Made by a program: the position numbers and the translations under genes
Source: Paracoccus alkenifer
Lineage (GTDB): Bacteria > Pseudomonadota > Alphaproteobacteria > Rhodobacterales > Rhodobacteraceae
Length of the DNA: 64,000 bases
Direction of reading: 5' to 3'
Assembly (NCBI RefSeq): GCF_900108405.1
Contig: NZ_FNXG01000004.1
Location: forward strand, 1 to 64,000
Part shown: positions 37,210-45,890 of the stretch, in pieces
How positions within the stretch are numbered: the first letter of the stretch is position 1
Layout: each line of letters begins with the position of its first letter
The notes under the pieces: model-generated
What the model was told of the DNA's origin: nothing
Databases searched by the model: none
Seen by the model: only the letters and a program-made list of their open reading frames with translations

Positions 37210-38283
37210 TCACTGCCTTGCGTGGCGGAACGGCCAGACCAGCAGGTAATTGCGGATATTGCTGTAGATTTTCGCCAGCCCCAGCGGCTCCAGCAGCAGG
37301 AACCCCATGATCAGTCCGCCATAAAGCATCAGCGGCAGATGGGCGCGCAGGTCGGTGGGGATGGCCACGCCGAACTGGTCGGCGGCCAGCCCGATCAGCT
37401 GGTTCAGCACGATGGGCGCGAACAGGATCAGCCCCACCCCCAGGAACCCGCCCAGCACCGAGCCAAGCCCCCCCACGATCACCATGGCGACCAACTGGAT
37501 CGACAGGTCCAGATGGAACTGGTCGGGCGAGATGGTGCGATAATAGCAGACCGCCAGCACCGCCCCGGTCATGCCGCCGATGAACGACGATACCCAGAAC
37601 GCCAGCAGCTTGTAGCGGAACGGGTCAACCCCGATGATCGAGGCGGCATAGTCCTTTTCCCGCACCGCCGCGAGCGCGCGCCCGAACGAGGTGCGCCGCA
37701 CGTTCAGCATGAACAGGGTCAGCACCGCGCACAGCGCCAGCGCCACATAATAGGGCGCGCGGTCGCCCTGGATGGCGATACCCAGAAAGCTGGTGCGCGG
37801 CACCGACAGCGCCGCCTGTGTGCCGCCAGAGATCGCCGGCACCTGCACGATGACGAAATCGACGATATACTGCATCGCCAGCGTCGCCATCGCCAGATAC
37901 AGCCCCTTGACCCGCAAGGCGGCCGCCCCGAACACCACCCCGATCGCGGCCGAGGCCAGCCCGCCCACGATCATCGCCAGCTCGAACGGCAGCCCGGCCC
38001 GCATCGCGTGGACCGAGGCATAGGCGCCAATCCCGATCACCGCGCCATAGCCCAGGTGGATCTGCCCGGCGCCGCCCATCAGCAGGTTCAGCCCCATCGC
38101 AGCCATCGACCAGATGATCAGCGGCAGCAGATAGCCCACCACGAACAGCCGGTCGACCAGGAACGGCGCCACCAGCAGCAGGGCAAAGATCACGATCACC
38201 GCCCAGCGGTCGGTCGGCAGTTTCCACAGCCGCCGCTCGTCCTGATAGCGGGTAAAGCTGATGCCGGCGCGTCTGTAGATCAT
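37210..38283 (-). CDS. Branched-chain-type ABC transporter permease (LivM-like)
   Basis: 357 aa, ATG at 38283 (MIYRRAGISFTRYQDERRLW). An N-terminal cytoplasmic segment of about 28 residues precedes roughly ten transmembrane helices (VIFALLLVAPFLVDRLFVVG, GLNLLMGGAGQIHLGYGAVIG). The coupling loop is FGRALAAVREKDYAASIIGVD, the LivM EAA-like motif. Follows the LivH-like gene by 3 bp. Confidence 0.92.
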   Translation of the reverse strand: MIYRRAGISFTRYQDERRLWKLPTDRWAVIVIFALLLVAPFLVDRLFVVGYLLPLIIWSMAAMGLNLLMGGAGQIHLGYGAVIGIGAYASVHAMRAGLPFELAMIVGGLASAAIGVVFGAAALRVKGLYLAMATLAMQYIVDFVIVQVPAISGGTQAALSVPRTSFLGIAIQGDRAPYYVALALCAVLTLFMLNVRRTSFGRALAAVREKDYAASIIGVDPFRYKLLAFWVSSFIGGMTGAVLAVCYYRTISPDQFHLDLSIQLVAMVIVGGLGSVLGGFLGVGLILFAPIVLNQLIGLAADQFGVAIPTDLRAHLPLMLYGGLIMGFLLLEPLGLAKIYSNIRNYLLVWPFRHARQ

Positions 38284-38286
38284 CGC

Positions 38287-39174
38287 TCAGACCCTCTCGA
38301 TATGTTCGCGGCCGAACAGCCCGTGCGGGCGGAACAGCAGTGTCAGCAGGATGATGGCCGAGGCGACGACATCGCGGGTGCCTCCGCCCACGATGGGGTC
38401 GAGGATGCCGGTCGCAAGGCTTTCGGCCAGCCCGACGATGATCCCCGCGATCAGCACGCCGACGATGGAATCCAGCCCGCCCAGAATGGCGATGGCCAGC
38501 GCCTTGATCAGCAGCAGCGACAGCGACCAGTCCACCCCCTGCGTGGCGCCCCAAAGCACGCCCGAGGTCGTGGCCATGCAGGCCGACAGCCCCCACGCCA
38601 CCGCGATGGCGCGTTCAACGCGGATCCCCACCGACCAGCTGGCGGTCTGGTTGTCGCTGACCGCGCGCATGATGATGCCGAAGCGGGAATTGAAGAACAG
38701 GATCGACAGCAGGATCAGGCCCAGCGACACGCCGCCCCCGATCAGAATGGCGCGGTTCAGCAGCAGCTCGCCCACAAAGATCGGCGCGTTCGAGATGCCC
38801 AGATCCAGCCGCTTGACCGCGGCGCCGAAAAAGCCGGGGATCACCCCGCGCAGGAAAATCTCAAGCCCGATGGTCAGCATGATGACCATGATCACCGGCT
38901 GCCCGATCATCCGCCGCAGCGCCACACGTTCCAGCGCGACGCCGAACGCGAACATCACCGCCAGCGCCAGCGGGATCGCCACCCACATCGACAGGCCAAA
39001 ACTGTTGGCCAGCACGACGACCGTATAGGCCCCCATCATCGCCAGCGCGCCCTGCGCCAGATTGGCGATGCCCGAGGTCTTGTAGATCAGCACGATGCCC
39101 GCAGACAGCAGCGCATACATCAGCCCGACGAACACGCCGTTCAGGGCCAGTTCCAGCAGCAGGATCATGTCCAT
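38287..39174 (-). CDS. Branched-chain-type ABC transporter permease (LivH-like)
   Basis: 295 aa, ATG at 39174 (MDMILLLELALNGVFVGLMY). Around eight transmembrane helices with LivH hallmarks: LLSAGIVLIYKTSGIANLAQGALAM near the start and SRFGIIMRAVSDNQTASWSVGI as the ATPase-coupling loop. Its start lies 2 bp from the stop of the acyl-CoA synthetase gene. Forms the membrane channel with the LivM-like protein. Confidence 0.92.
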   Translation of the reverse strand: MDMILLLELALNGVFVGLMYALLSAGIVLIYKTSGIANLAQGALAMMGAYTVVVLANSFGLSMWVAIPLALAVMFAFGVALERVALRRMIGQPVIMVIMLTIGLEIFLRGVIPGFFGAAVKRLDLGISNAPIFVGELLLNRAILIGGGVSLGLILLSILFFNSRFGIIMRAVSDNQTASWSVGIRVERAIAVAWGLSACMATTSGVLWGATQGVDWSLSLLLIKALAIAILGGLDSIVGVLIAGIIVGLAESLATGILDPIVGGGTRDVVASAIILLTLLFRPHGLFGREHIERV

Positions 39175-39176
39175 CT

Positions 39177-41114
39177 TCAGACCCTCCGGATCACGAGGTT
39201 GCGGCGCAGCGTGCCCTCGCGCCCGTCCTCATAGGTGATTTTCGCGTCGAAGATGACCTCGTCCGACCCGTCGTAAAGCGCGGCGACCAGCGCCGCATAG
39301 GTCTGTTCGATCACCTTGCGGCGCAGCTTGCGGGTGCGGGTGATCTCGCCGTCGTCGGCATCGAAATCCTTGTGCAGGTTGACGAAGCGGCGGATCTTCA
39401 GCCCGTCGGGCTGCAATTCGTTCATCCGCGCGATCTCGCCCGCGACCAGCTCCAGCATCTCGGGTTTCTGCGACAGCTCGGCATAGGAGGAATAGGAAAT
39501 CGAGCGCTGCTCCGCCCAGTGCCCCGCCGCCTCGTAGTCGATGCAGACGATGGCGGTCAGTTCCTCAAGCCCGGCGCCAAGAATGGCGACGTTGCGGATA
39601 TAGGGCGAAAATTTCAGCCGGTTCTCGATGAAGGTAGGGATAAAGCGCTGCCCCTGCGCGGTTTCCACCAGCTCGCTGACCCGACCCAACACCACCAGAT
39701 CGCCGCTGTCCTGAATATGGCCGGCGTCGCCCGTGCGCAGGAACCCGTCCGGGGTCAGCGCCTCGGCCGTGGCCTCGGGGTTGTCGGCATAGCCGTGGAA
39801 CACCGAGGCCGAGCGGATCAGGATTTCGCCCGAATCCTCGATGCGGACCTCGACCCCCGGCATGGCGCGGCCCACAGTGTCGATACGCACGCTGCCCTCG
39901 ACCTGCGCGGCCGACAGGGCGCAGGTCTCGGTCTGGCCGTAGAACTGCTTGAGCTTGATGCCGAGCGCGCGAAAGAACAGGAACGTATCCTCGCCCATCG
40001 CCTCGCCGCCGGTAAAGGCGCGCTCGGCCCGCGACAGCCCCAGATAATCCTTGAGCGGACCATACATCACAAAGCTGCCCACCGCCTCGCGCAGGCGTTC
40101 AACCGCGCTGGGGCGATAGCCTTTCAGGCGCTTGCGCTCCAACTCGATCGCGCGGGGGATGAACCAGTCGTAAAGCCGGCGTTTCAGCGGGGTGGAATCG
40201 GCCATGCCGACCTGAATCCGGGTCAGCATTGCGTCCCACGCCCGCGGCGCGGCCAGATAGAAGGTCGGCGCGACCTCGCGCAGGTCGTGCAGCGCGGTTT
40301 CCGCCCGTTCGGGGATGTTGATCGTGGCCTGCAACAGCACGCCCGCGCCCAGCGTAAAGACGAAATCCCCGACCCATGCGGTGGGCAGATAGGCGAACAG
40401 GGTCTCTCCGCGCTGGAAATACCCGCCGGCCTCGGCGTTGGCGATGCCGCCGACGATGTTGGAATGCAGCAGCGGGATGCCCTTGGGCGTGCCCGTGGTC
40501 CCGGACGAATACAGCAGCACCGCCGGATCGTCGGGCCGCGCCCGCGCCACCAGATCGGCGGCCAGCCCCGGTTCCGCCGCCAGCCGCGCCCGCCCGCGGT
40601 CCGCAACCTCGGACAGCGCGATCAGCCCCGGCTCGACATAGCCGGCAAGCCCGCGCGGATCGTCGTAGATGATGGTCGAGGGGCGGCCGATGCGGCCGCG
40701 CAGGTCCAGCAGCTTGTCGACCTGTTCCTGATCCTCGGCCAGCGCGATGTCGGGCTCGCCGAAGCGCACGAAGGTCTTGAACTCGTCCACCGGCACATCG
40801 GGATAGACCGGCGAGGGGAAGGCCCGCAGCGCATTCGCCGCCAGCATGGTGAAATAGATCGCGGCGCGGTTGTCGCCGACCACGGTCAGCGCCCGGCCCG
40901 GGCCAAGCCCCAGCGTCTCCAGCCCCGCGGCGATGGAAAGCACCTCGTCCAGCACCTGCGGCCAGCTCCATTCCCGCCAGATGCCAAAGTCGCGTTCGCG
41001 GAACCCCGGGCGGCTGCCCGGCTGCGCGGCATTGGCAGCCAGTGCCGCGACCAGCGTCGCGGGGGCGCCGCCGTCGGTGACGGGCCAGCCGGTGATCTTG
41101 CCCTGGATGCTCAT
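39177..41114 (-). CDS. AMP-binding acyl-CoA synthetase (long-chain type)
   Basis: 645 aa from ATG 41114, overlapping the LivG-like stop by 4 bp (ATGA). Adenylate-forming enzyme: P-loop YSSGTTGTPKGIPLLHSN, FYGQTETCALSAAQ and GDAGHIQDSGDLVVLGR are the A3, A5 and A7/A8 core motifs. The size and the C-terminal FVNLHKDFDADDGEITRTRKLRRK resemble long-chain/FadD15-like synthetases. Embedded in the importer operon, so it probably activates the incoming acid to its CoA thioester (vectorial acylation is possible). Confidence 0.9.
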   Translation of the reverse strand: MSIQGKITGWPVTDGGAPATLVAALAANAAQPGSRPGFRERDFGIWREWSWPQVLDEVLSIAAGLETLGLGPGRALTVVGDNRAAIYFTMLAANALRAFPSPVYPDVPVDEFKTFVRFGEPDIALAEDQEQVDKLLDLRGRIGRPSTIIYDDPRGLAGYVEPGLIALSEVADRGRARLAAEPGLAADLVARARPDDPAVLLYSSGTTGTPKGIPLLHSNIVGGIANAEAGGYFQRGETLFAYLPTAWVGDFVFTLGAGVLLQATINIPERAETALHDLREVAPTFYLAAPRAWDAMLTRIQVGMADSTPLKRRLYDWFIPRAIELERKRLKGYRPSAVERLREAVGSFVMYGPLKDYLGLSRAERAFTGGEAMGEDTFLFFRALGIKLKQFYGQTETCALSAAQVEGSVRIDTVGRAMPGVEVRIEDSGEILIRSASVFHGYADNPEATAEALTPDGFLRTGDAGHIQDSGDLVVLGRVSELVETAQGQRFIPTFIENRLKFSPYIRNVAILGAGLEELTAIVCIDYEAAGHWAEQRSISYSSYAELSQKPEMLELVAGEIARMNELQPDGLKIRRFVNLHKDFDADDGEITRTRKLRRKVIEQTYAALVAALYDGSDEVIFDAKITYEDGREGTLRRNLVIRRV

Positions 41115-42004
41115 GCCCCTGCCCCCGTGTGCTGACCTGCCTGCTGCACGGTGATCCCGGCGTGGCGGGCGGCGGCGCGGGCGCCCAGATAGGCGGTGAC
41201 CACCGCGGGGTCGGCGATAGTGGCATGGGGCTCGCCCTCGGCGATGACCTCGCCATAGGACAGCACCGCCACCCGGTCGCACAGCGCCGTCACCACGTCC
41301 ATGTGATGTTCGATCAGCAGGATGGTCACGCCGCGCTCATCCCGCGCATCAAGGATGAAGCGGGCGATATATTCCTTTTCTTCCTGGTTCATCCCGGCCA
41401 TGGGTTCGTCGAGGATCAGGAACCGCGGCTCGGCCACCAGCGCGCGGGCCAGTTCCACCCGCTTTTGCAACCCCATCGGGATCACGTCCACGGGCTCGTC
41501 GCGGATGTCCTGCAACTGCATGAAGTCGATGATTTCCTCGACCACGCAGCGGTGGGCAAGTTCCTCGCGCTGCGCCCAGACCCAATAGAACAGCGTCGCC
41601 AGCGAGGACGGGCGCATGTGGGTGTGGCGCCCGACAAGGATGTTGTCCAGCACGCTCATCCCCTTGAACAGCGCAAGGTTCTGGAAGGTGCGGGCGACGC
41701 CCTGTTTCGCCACCCGATGCGGCGCGGTGCCGGTGATGTCGCGGCCGAACAGCTCGACCCGGCCGGCGTTCGGCGGATAGAACCCGGTCATCACGTTAAC
41801 CATGGTGGTCTTGCCCGAGCCGTTCGGTCCGACAAGGCCGAAGATCTCGCCCTCATGCACCTCGACATCGACACCTTTCAGCGCCTTGAGCCCGCCAAAG
41901 GACCGCTCGATCCCGGTGCAGCGCAGGATGACCGGCCGCGCCCCGGCCGAGGCGGCGGCCGCTGTCGTCACGGGCACCGCGGTCTGAAAATCGGTTCCGG
42001 CCAC
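41111..42004 (-). CDS. Branched-chain-type ABC transporter ATP-binding protein (LivG-like)
   Basis: 297 aa from a GTG at 42004 with GGGAGG 6 bp upstream. Walker A VGPNGSGKTTMVN, Walker B FLILDEPMAGMN and switch LLIEHHMD are intact. The signature reads IPMGLQKRVELARAL instead of the usual LSYGQQRRLEIARAL; similar GLQKR variants occur in synthetase-linked Liv systems. A 25-residue N-terminal extension rich in Ala/Val/Thr precedes the domain. First gene of the leftward import operon (LivG, synthetase, LivH, LivM, binding protein, LivF, DUF169). Confidence 0.92.
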   Translation of the reverse strand: MAGTDFQTAVPVTTAAAASAGARPVILRCTGIERSFGGLKALKGVDVEVHEGEIFGLVGPNGSGKTTMVNVMTGFYPPNAGRVELFGRDITGTAPHRVAKQGVARTFQNLALFKGMSVLDNILVGRHTHMRPSSLATLFYWVWAQREELAHRCVVEEIIDFMQLQDIRDEPVDVIPMGLQKRVELARALVAEPRFLILDEPMAGMNQEEKEYIARFILDARDERGVTILLIEHHMDVVTALCDRVAVLSYGEVIAEGEPHATIADPAVVTAYLGARAAARHAGITVQQAGQHTGAGA

Positions 42005-42511
42005 GCTCTCCCTCCCCTGAAGTTCGTGGATGTCCCGCTATGAAAGGTCAGTTCATTTACTCATGTCAAGCACCTATTTCAAACGGGATGGGTCCGATGA
42101 CAAAATCACGCGCTTATGCAGAGGGTATTGGCGCTGGGGCGGGAATCGCGAATAGATGAAACGACTTCATGAACGCAGGGCCTGCGGCTTTGCAGGCGGA
42201 CCGGAACGACCCCGGCCGCTTACGCGCCCACGCCGTGCCGGCAGGCAAGCGGATGGCCACTGGCCCGGCGCAAGCCATCGCCGGCGCGCGGGGCAAGGGC
42301 GGCCGCGCGCGGCCTCGGGCGTGGTTGCGCGCCCTGCGCCTGTCCGGCCCCGGCACGGGTCCAGCCACGACAGCGATGCTGGCCGCGATGCGGATTCCGC
42401 GCAAGGGCGATCTTGCAGCCATGCAGGCAAAGCCGCCCGGCCCGGCGGGCTGGCGTCCACGCCCCGGCTGCGGCGATCACCCGCCCGCTGCCGGGGCAAT
42501 ACGACGCTTGT
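42005..42511. other. Intergenic region between the import operon and panB
   Basis: The first 110 bp are AT-richer and contain TTGACA on the minus strand (42069-42064) with TTTCAT 18 bp on, a weak promoter candidate for the import operon. The remaining 400 bp are GC-rich; frames there overlap panB or have no family, no start signal and no consistent codon bias. No gene is supported. Confidence 0.4.
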
Positions 42512-43342
42512 TCAGCCGTTTTTCAGCTCGGCGGCAAAGCTGTGTTCGGGGCCGGGAAAGCTGCGGGCGCGGACCTCGGCGGCATAAGCCTCGATCGCCT
42601 TGTCCGCGTCCTGCCCCAGCTGCGCATAGCGCTTGACGAATTTCGGGCGAAAGGCGGTGAACATGCCCAGCATGTCGTCGATGACCAGCACCTGCCCGTC
42701 GCAATCAGGCCCCGCGCCGATGCCGATGGTCGGCACCGCGATCTCGCGCGAGATCCGCGCGCCCAGCTCGGCGGGCAGTTTTTCCAGCACCACCGCAAAG
42801 GCGCCGGCGTCGGTCACGGCCTGCGCATCGGCCAGCACCTGATCGCCCTCGGCGCCGCGGCCCTGCACCTTGTAGCCGCCCAGCGTGTTGACCGACTGCG
42901 GCGTCAGCCCGACATGGGCCATCACCGGGATGCCGCGGGCGACCAGAAAGCGCACGGTGTCGGCGATATGGACCCCGCCCTCAAGCTTGACGGCCTGACA
43001 GCCGGTCTCGGCCATCAGCCTTGCGGCATTGCGGAACGCCTGTTCGGGGCTTTCCTCGAACGCGCCAAAGGGCAGGTCCACCACCATGCAGGCCCGCGAC
43101 AGCCCGCGCCCCACCGCCTGCCCGTGCAGGATCATCATCTCCATGGTGACGCCCAGGGTCGAGGGCAGCCCGTGCAGCACCATCCCCACGCTGTCGCCGA
43201 CCAGCACAAGATCGCAGTGGCGGTCCACGATTTCGGCGATGGGGGTGGTATAGGCGGTCAGACAGACCACCGGCTCGCCCCCCTTGCGGGCGCGGATGTC
43301 GGCAGCGGTCAGGCGGGGCTTGCGGTCGGGCGTGGCACTCAT
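42512..43342 (-). CDS. panB: 3-methyl-2-oxobutanoate hydroxymethyltransferase
   Basis: 276 aa from ATG 43342 ([21 protein letters not shown]). PanB adds a hydroxymethyl group from methylene-THF to 2-oxoisovalerate, the first step of pantothenate synthesis. Hallmarks: [88 protein letters not shown] and [22 protein letters not shown]. It follows nadC by 18 bp; panC is not in the window, so the pathway is split in this genome or lies elsewhere. Confidence 0.96.
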   Translation of the reverse strand: MSATPDRKPRLTAADIRARKGGEPVVCLTAYTTPIAEIVDRHCDLVLVGDSVGMVLHGLPSTLGVTMEMMILHGQAVGRGLSRACMVVDLPFGAFEESPEQAFRNAARLMAETGCQAVKLEGGVHIADTVRFLVARGIPVMAHVGLTPQSVNTLGGYKVQGRGAEGDQVLADAQAVTDAGAFAVVLEKLPAELGARISREIAVPTIGIGAGPDCDGQVLVIDDMLGMFTAFRPKFVKRYAQLGQDADKAIEAYAAEVRARSFPGPEHSFAAELKNG

Positions 43343-43360
43343 GTCACTTTCCTCCAACAG

Positions 43361-44230
43361 TCAGAAATCAAGGCCAAGATCCAGCGTCCGGCTGGAATGG
43401 GTCAGTGCGCCCACCGAGATATAATCGACCCCGGTCGCGGCCACCTCGGCGATGCGGTCCAGCCGCATGGTCCCCGAGGCCTCCAGCACGATGCGCCCCA
43501 TAGCCATGGCGACGGCATCGCGCAGCATGGGCGTGGTCATGTTGTCCAGCAGCACGACATCGGCGCCGCCTTCGTCCAACACTTCGGCCAGCTGGTCAAG
43601 CCGGTCGACCTCGATCTCGGTGCGGATCATGTGCGAGGCGCGGGCCTTGACCGCCCGCAGCACCGCGCGGATGCCGCCCGCCGCGGCGATGTGGTTGTCC
43701 TTGATCAGGATCGCGTCGGACAGGCTGAAGCGGTGGTTGAAGCCGCCGCCATGCAGCACCGCCTGTTTTTCCACGATCCGCAGCCCGGGGGTGGTCTTGC
43801 GGGTGCAGGTGATCCTTGTGCTGGTGCCGCGGGTTTCGGCGACGAAAGCCGCGGTCTGGGTCGCGATCCCGGACAGCCGCCCGGCAAAGTTCAGCGCCAC
43901 CCGCTCGGCCGACAGGATCGAGGCCGCCTCGCCCTCGATCTCGGCCAGCACGTCGCCCACGGCAAAGGCGCTGCCGTCGGGGATCAGCACCCGCAGCCGC
44001 AGGTCCGGGTCGATCAGCCGGAACGCAATCGCCGCCAGTTGCAGCCCCGAGGCAACGCCGGCCTCGCGCGCGCGGATGCTGGCCTGATAGCGCGTGCCGG
44101 CGGGGATCACCGTGCGGGTGGTGATGTCGCCGTAAGTGCCCAGATCCTCGGCCAGCGCGGCGCGGACCAGCGGCTCGATCACCATGTCGGGCAGGGGCGG
44201 CATCAGGACGGGTTGGTCGGTGGTCATCAT
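43361..44230 (-). CDS. nadC: Nicotinate-nucleotide pyrophosphorylase (quinolinate phosphoribosyltransferase)
   Basis: 289 aa from ATG 44230, or 288 from the adjacent ATG at 44227; the nadB stop overlaps. It converts quinolinate and PRPP to nicotinate mononucleotide. Family marks: LAEDLGTYGDITTRTVIP, SAERVALNFAGRLSGIATQT, TRKTTPGLRIVEKQAVLHGGG, LIKDNHIAAAGGIRAVL and LEASGTMRLDRIAEVAATGVDYISVGALTHS. Third gene of a nadA-nadB-nadC unit continuing into panB. Confidence 0.96.
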   Translation of the reverse strand: MMTTDQPVLMPPLPDMVIEPLVRAALAEDLGTYGDITTRTVIPAGTRYQASIRAREAGVASGLQLAAIAFRLIDPDLRLRVLIPDGSAFAVGDVLAEIEGEAASILSAERVALNFAGRLSGIATQTAAFVAETRGTSTRITCTRKTTPGLRIVEKQAVLHGGGFNHRFSLSDAILIKDNHIAAAGGIRAVLRAVKARASHMIRTEIEVDRLDQLAEVLDEGGADVVLLDNMTTPMLRDAVAMAMGRIVLEASGTMRLDRIAEVAATGVDYISVGALTHSSRTLDLGLDF

Positions 44231-45777
44231 GTCTCCTCGGGCAGGGGGCGCAGGGCCAGCGCCTCGGCCAGCGTCATGCGGCTGCGGCGGCCGGTGGCGC
44301 CGTCGATGTCGGGAAAATCGCGGCGGCAATGCGCGCCCCGGCTTTCGCGCCGGGCCAGCGCGGCGGCAGCGATCAGCGAGGCGGTGGCGGTCATGTTCAG
44401 CAGCGGCTCGCAACCGGGCTGCGCGGATTCCACGGCGGCGATTTCGCGCAGGGTGCGGGTCAGCCCCTCGGCATCGCGGATCACGCCGGCGCCGGCGGTC
44501 ATCGCCGCGCGCAGCCGGGCGACCAGCTGCGGGTCGGGCAGTTCGGCCGCGCCGGTGATCGGCAGTTCCACCGGCGGCGCGTCCTGCGGCTGCGTCACCG
44601 CCGCTGCAATCGAATCCGCCGCAGCCGTGCCGAACACCACCGCTTCCAGCAGCCCGTTCGAGGCCAGCCGGTTCGCCCCATGCAGCCCGGTCGAGGCCGC
44701 CTCTCCGGCGACCCACAGCCCGGGCAGCGAACTGCGCCCCTGCCGGTCGCAGGCGACGCCGCCCATGTGGTAATGCGCTGCCGCCACCACCGGAATCGGT
44801 TCGCGCAGCGGGTCGATGGAGTTGCGGCGACAGGCGCCGGCCACAGCGGGAAAATCCGTCAGGATGCGCGCGCCCGGCGCCTTGCGCGCGTCCAGCGCCG
44901 GACGCAGCCCCGCCTGCGTCTGTGCAAAGATCGCGCGCGCCACCACGTCGCGGGCCGCAAGCTCGGCGTCGGGATGCAGCCCCGGCATGAAGCGTTCGCC
45001 CAGCCGGTTGACCAGCTGCGCGCCTTCGCCCCGCAGCGCCTCGGTCGCCAGCGGCGCGGGGTCATCAGTGCAGTCGATGGCGGTGGGGTGGAACTGCACG
45101 AACTCGGCATCCGCGACTACCGCTCCCGCCCGCGCCGCCATGCCCAGCGCCTGCCCGCAGATCCGCGCCGGGTTGGTGGTGCACGCATAAAGCCCCGCCG
45201 CACCCCCCGCCGCCAGCAGCACCGCCGGCGCGCGCAGCAGCACAGGCGCCGAGCCCCCGGCCCCCATCAGCCGCACGCCGGTGACGCGACCGTCCTTGAC
45301 CGCCAGCCCGGTGGCGATCACCCCTTCCAGCACCTGAACCGAGGGCGCCGCCCGCACCGCCGCGATCAGCGTGCGGGTGATCTCGGCCCCCGCCTGATCG
45401 CCGCGCACCCGCACCACCCGGGCAAACCCGTGCGCGGCCTCGCGCGACAGCACATAGCCGCCGCCCTCCGAGCGGTCGAAGGGCGCGCCGATCCCGGCCA
45501 GCGCGCGGATCTGCCCCGGCGCCTGCGCAGTCACGAAATCCGCCACCGCCGCATCGACCAGCCCGGCCCCGGCGCGGATGGTGTCGGCAGCGTGGTTTTC
45601 CGGTGCATCCGCCGGGTCCATCGCGGCGGCGATGCCACCCTGCGCCCAAGCGGAACTGGCGCCGCTGCCCAAAGCCTCGGGCGAGATCACCAGCACCGCC
45701 CGCGGCGCCAGCCGCAGCGCCGCCGTCAGCGCCGCCAGCCCCGCCCCCACGATGACGACGCGGCCGGTTTCCTGCAC
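44227..45777 (-). CDS. nadB: L-aspartate oxidase
   Basis: 516 aa from a GTG at 45777 (MQETGRVVIVGAGLAALTAAL). An in-frame TTG at 45801 is possible but lies inside a dispersed repeat with no ribosome site. Flavoprotein of the succinate dehydrogenase/fumarate reductase family: VVIVGAGLAALTAALRL, ASSAWAQGGIAAAMDPAD, EFVQFHPTAID, HYHMGGVACDRQG and the diagnostic STGLHGANRLASNGLLEAVVFG. It oxidises L-aspartate to iminoaspartate for quinolinate synthase. nadA is upstream by 113 bp, with the repeat in between. Confidence 0.95.
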   Translation of the reverse strand: MQETGRVVIVGAGLAALTAALRLAPRAVLVISPEALGSGASSAWAQGGIAAAMDPADAPENHAADTIRAGAGLVDAAVADFVTAQAPGQIRALAGIGAPFDRSEGGGYVLSREAAHGFARVVRVRGDQAGAEITRTLIAAVRAAPSVQVLEGVIATGLAVKDGRVTGVRLMGAGGSAPVLLRAPAVLLAAGGAAGLYACTTNPARICGQALGMAARAGAVVADAEFVQFHPTAIDCTDDPAPLATEALRGEGAQLVNRLGERFMPGLHPDAELAARDVVARAIFAQTQAGLRPALDARKAPGARILTDFPAVAGACRRNSIDPLREPIPVVAAAHYHMGGVACDRQGRSSLPGLWVAGEAASTGLHGANRLASNGLLEAVVFGTAAADSIAAAVTQPQDAPPVELPITGAAELPDPQLVARLRAAMTAGAGVIRDAEGLTRTLREIAAVESAQPGCEPLLNMTATASLIAAAALARRESRGAHCRRDFPDIDGATGRRSRMTLAEALALRPLPEET

Positions 45778-45787
45778 CGGCCACCGT

Positions 45788-45835
45788 TCTTCATCATGCA
45801 AATATCCCACGGGGGCGCGGGGGTGTGAAACCCCC
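45788..45835. repeat. Hairpin plus GGATATTT repeat at the nadA-nadB junction
   Basis: On the minus strand: a GGGGGT-TTCAC-ACCCCC hairpin (arms 45830-45835 and 45819-45824), then GCGCCCCCGTGGGATATTTGCATGATGAAGAA. Same architecture as the 54-bp repeat at 10665 and 14060. It ends 10 bp before the nadB GTG, and its GAAGAA tail may serve as a weak ribosome site. Confidence 0.75.
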
Positions 45836-45890
45836 GCTCCGGCAGCGCCAAACGCCCGACGCTCGCCGCCTGCTGCCCGCTGCATCCGCC

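Noticed and set aside
35860..39234. 1124-codon open frame on the plus strand
   Set aside because: Fully antisense to the binding protein and both Liv permeases; composition is Arg/Gln/His-rich shadow coding.
42169..42636. 155-codon plus-strand frame in the gap before panB
   Set aside because: It overlaps the 3' end of panB on the opposite strand, has no ribosome site and a composition typical of random GC-rich sequence.
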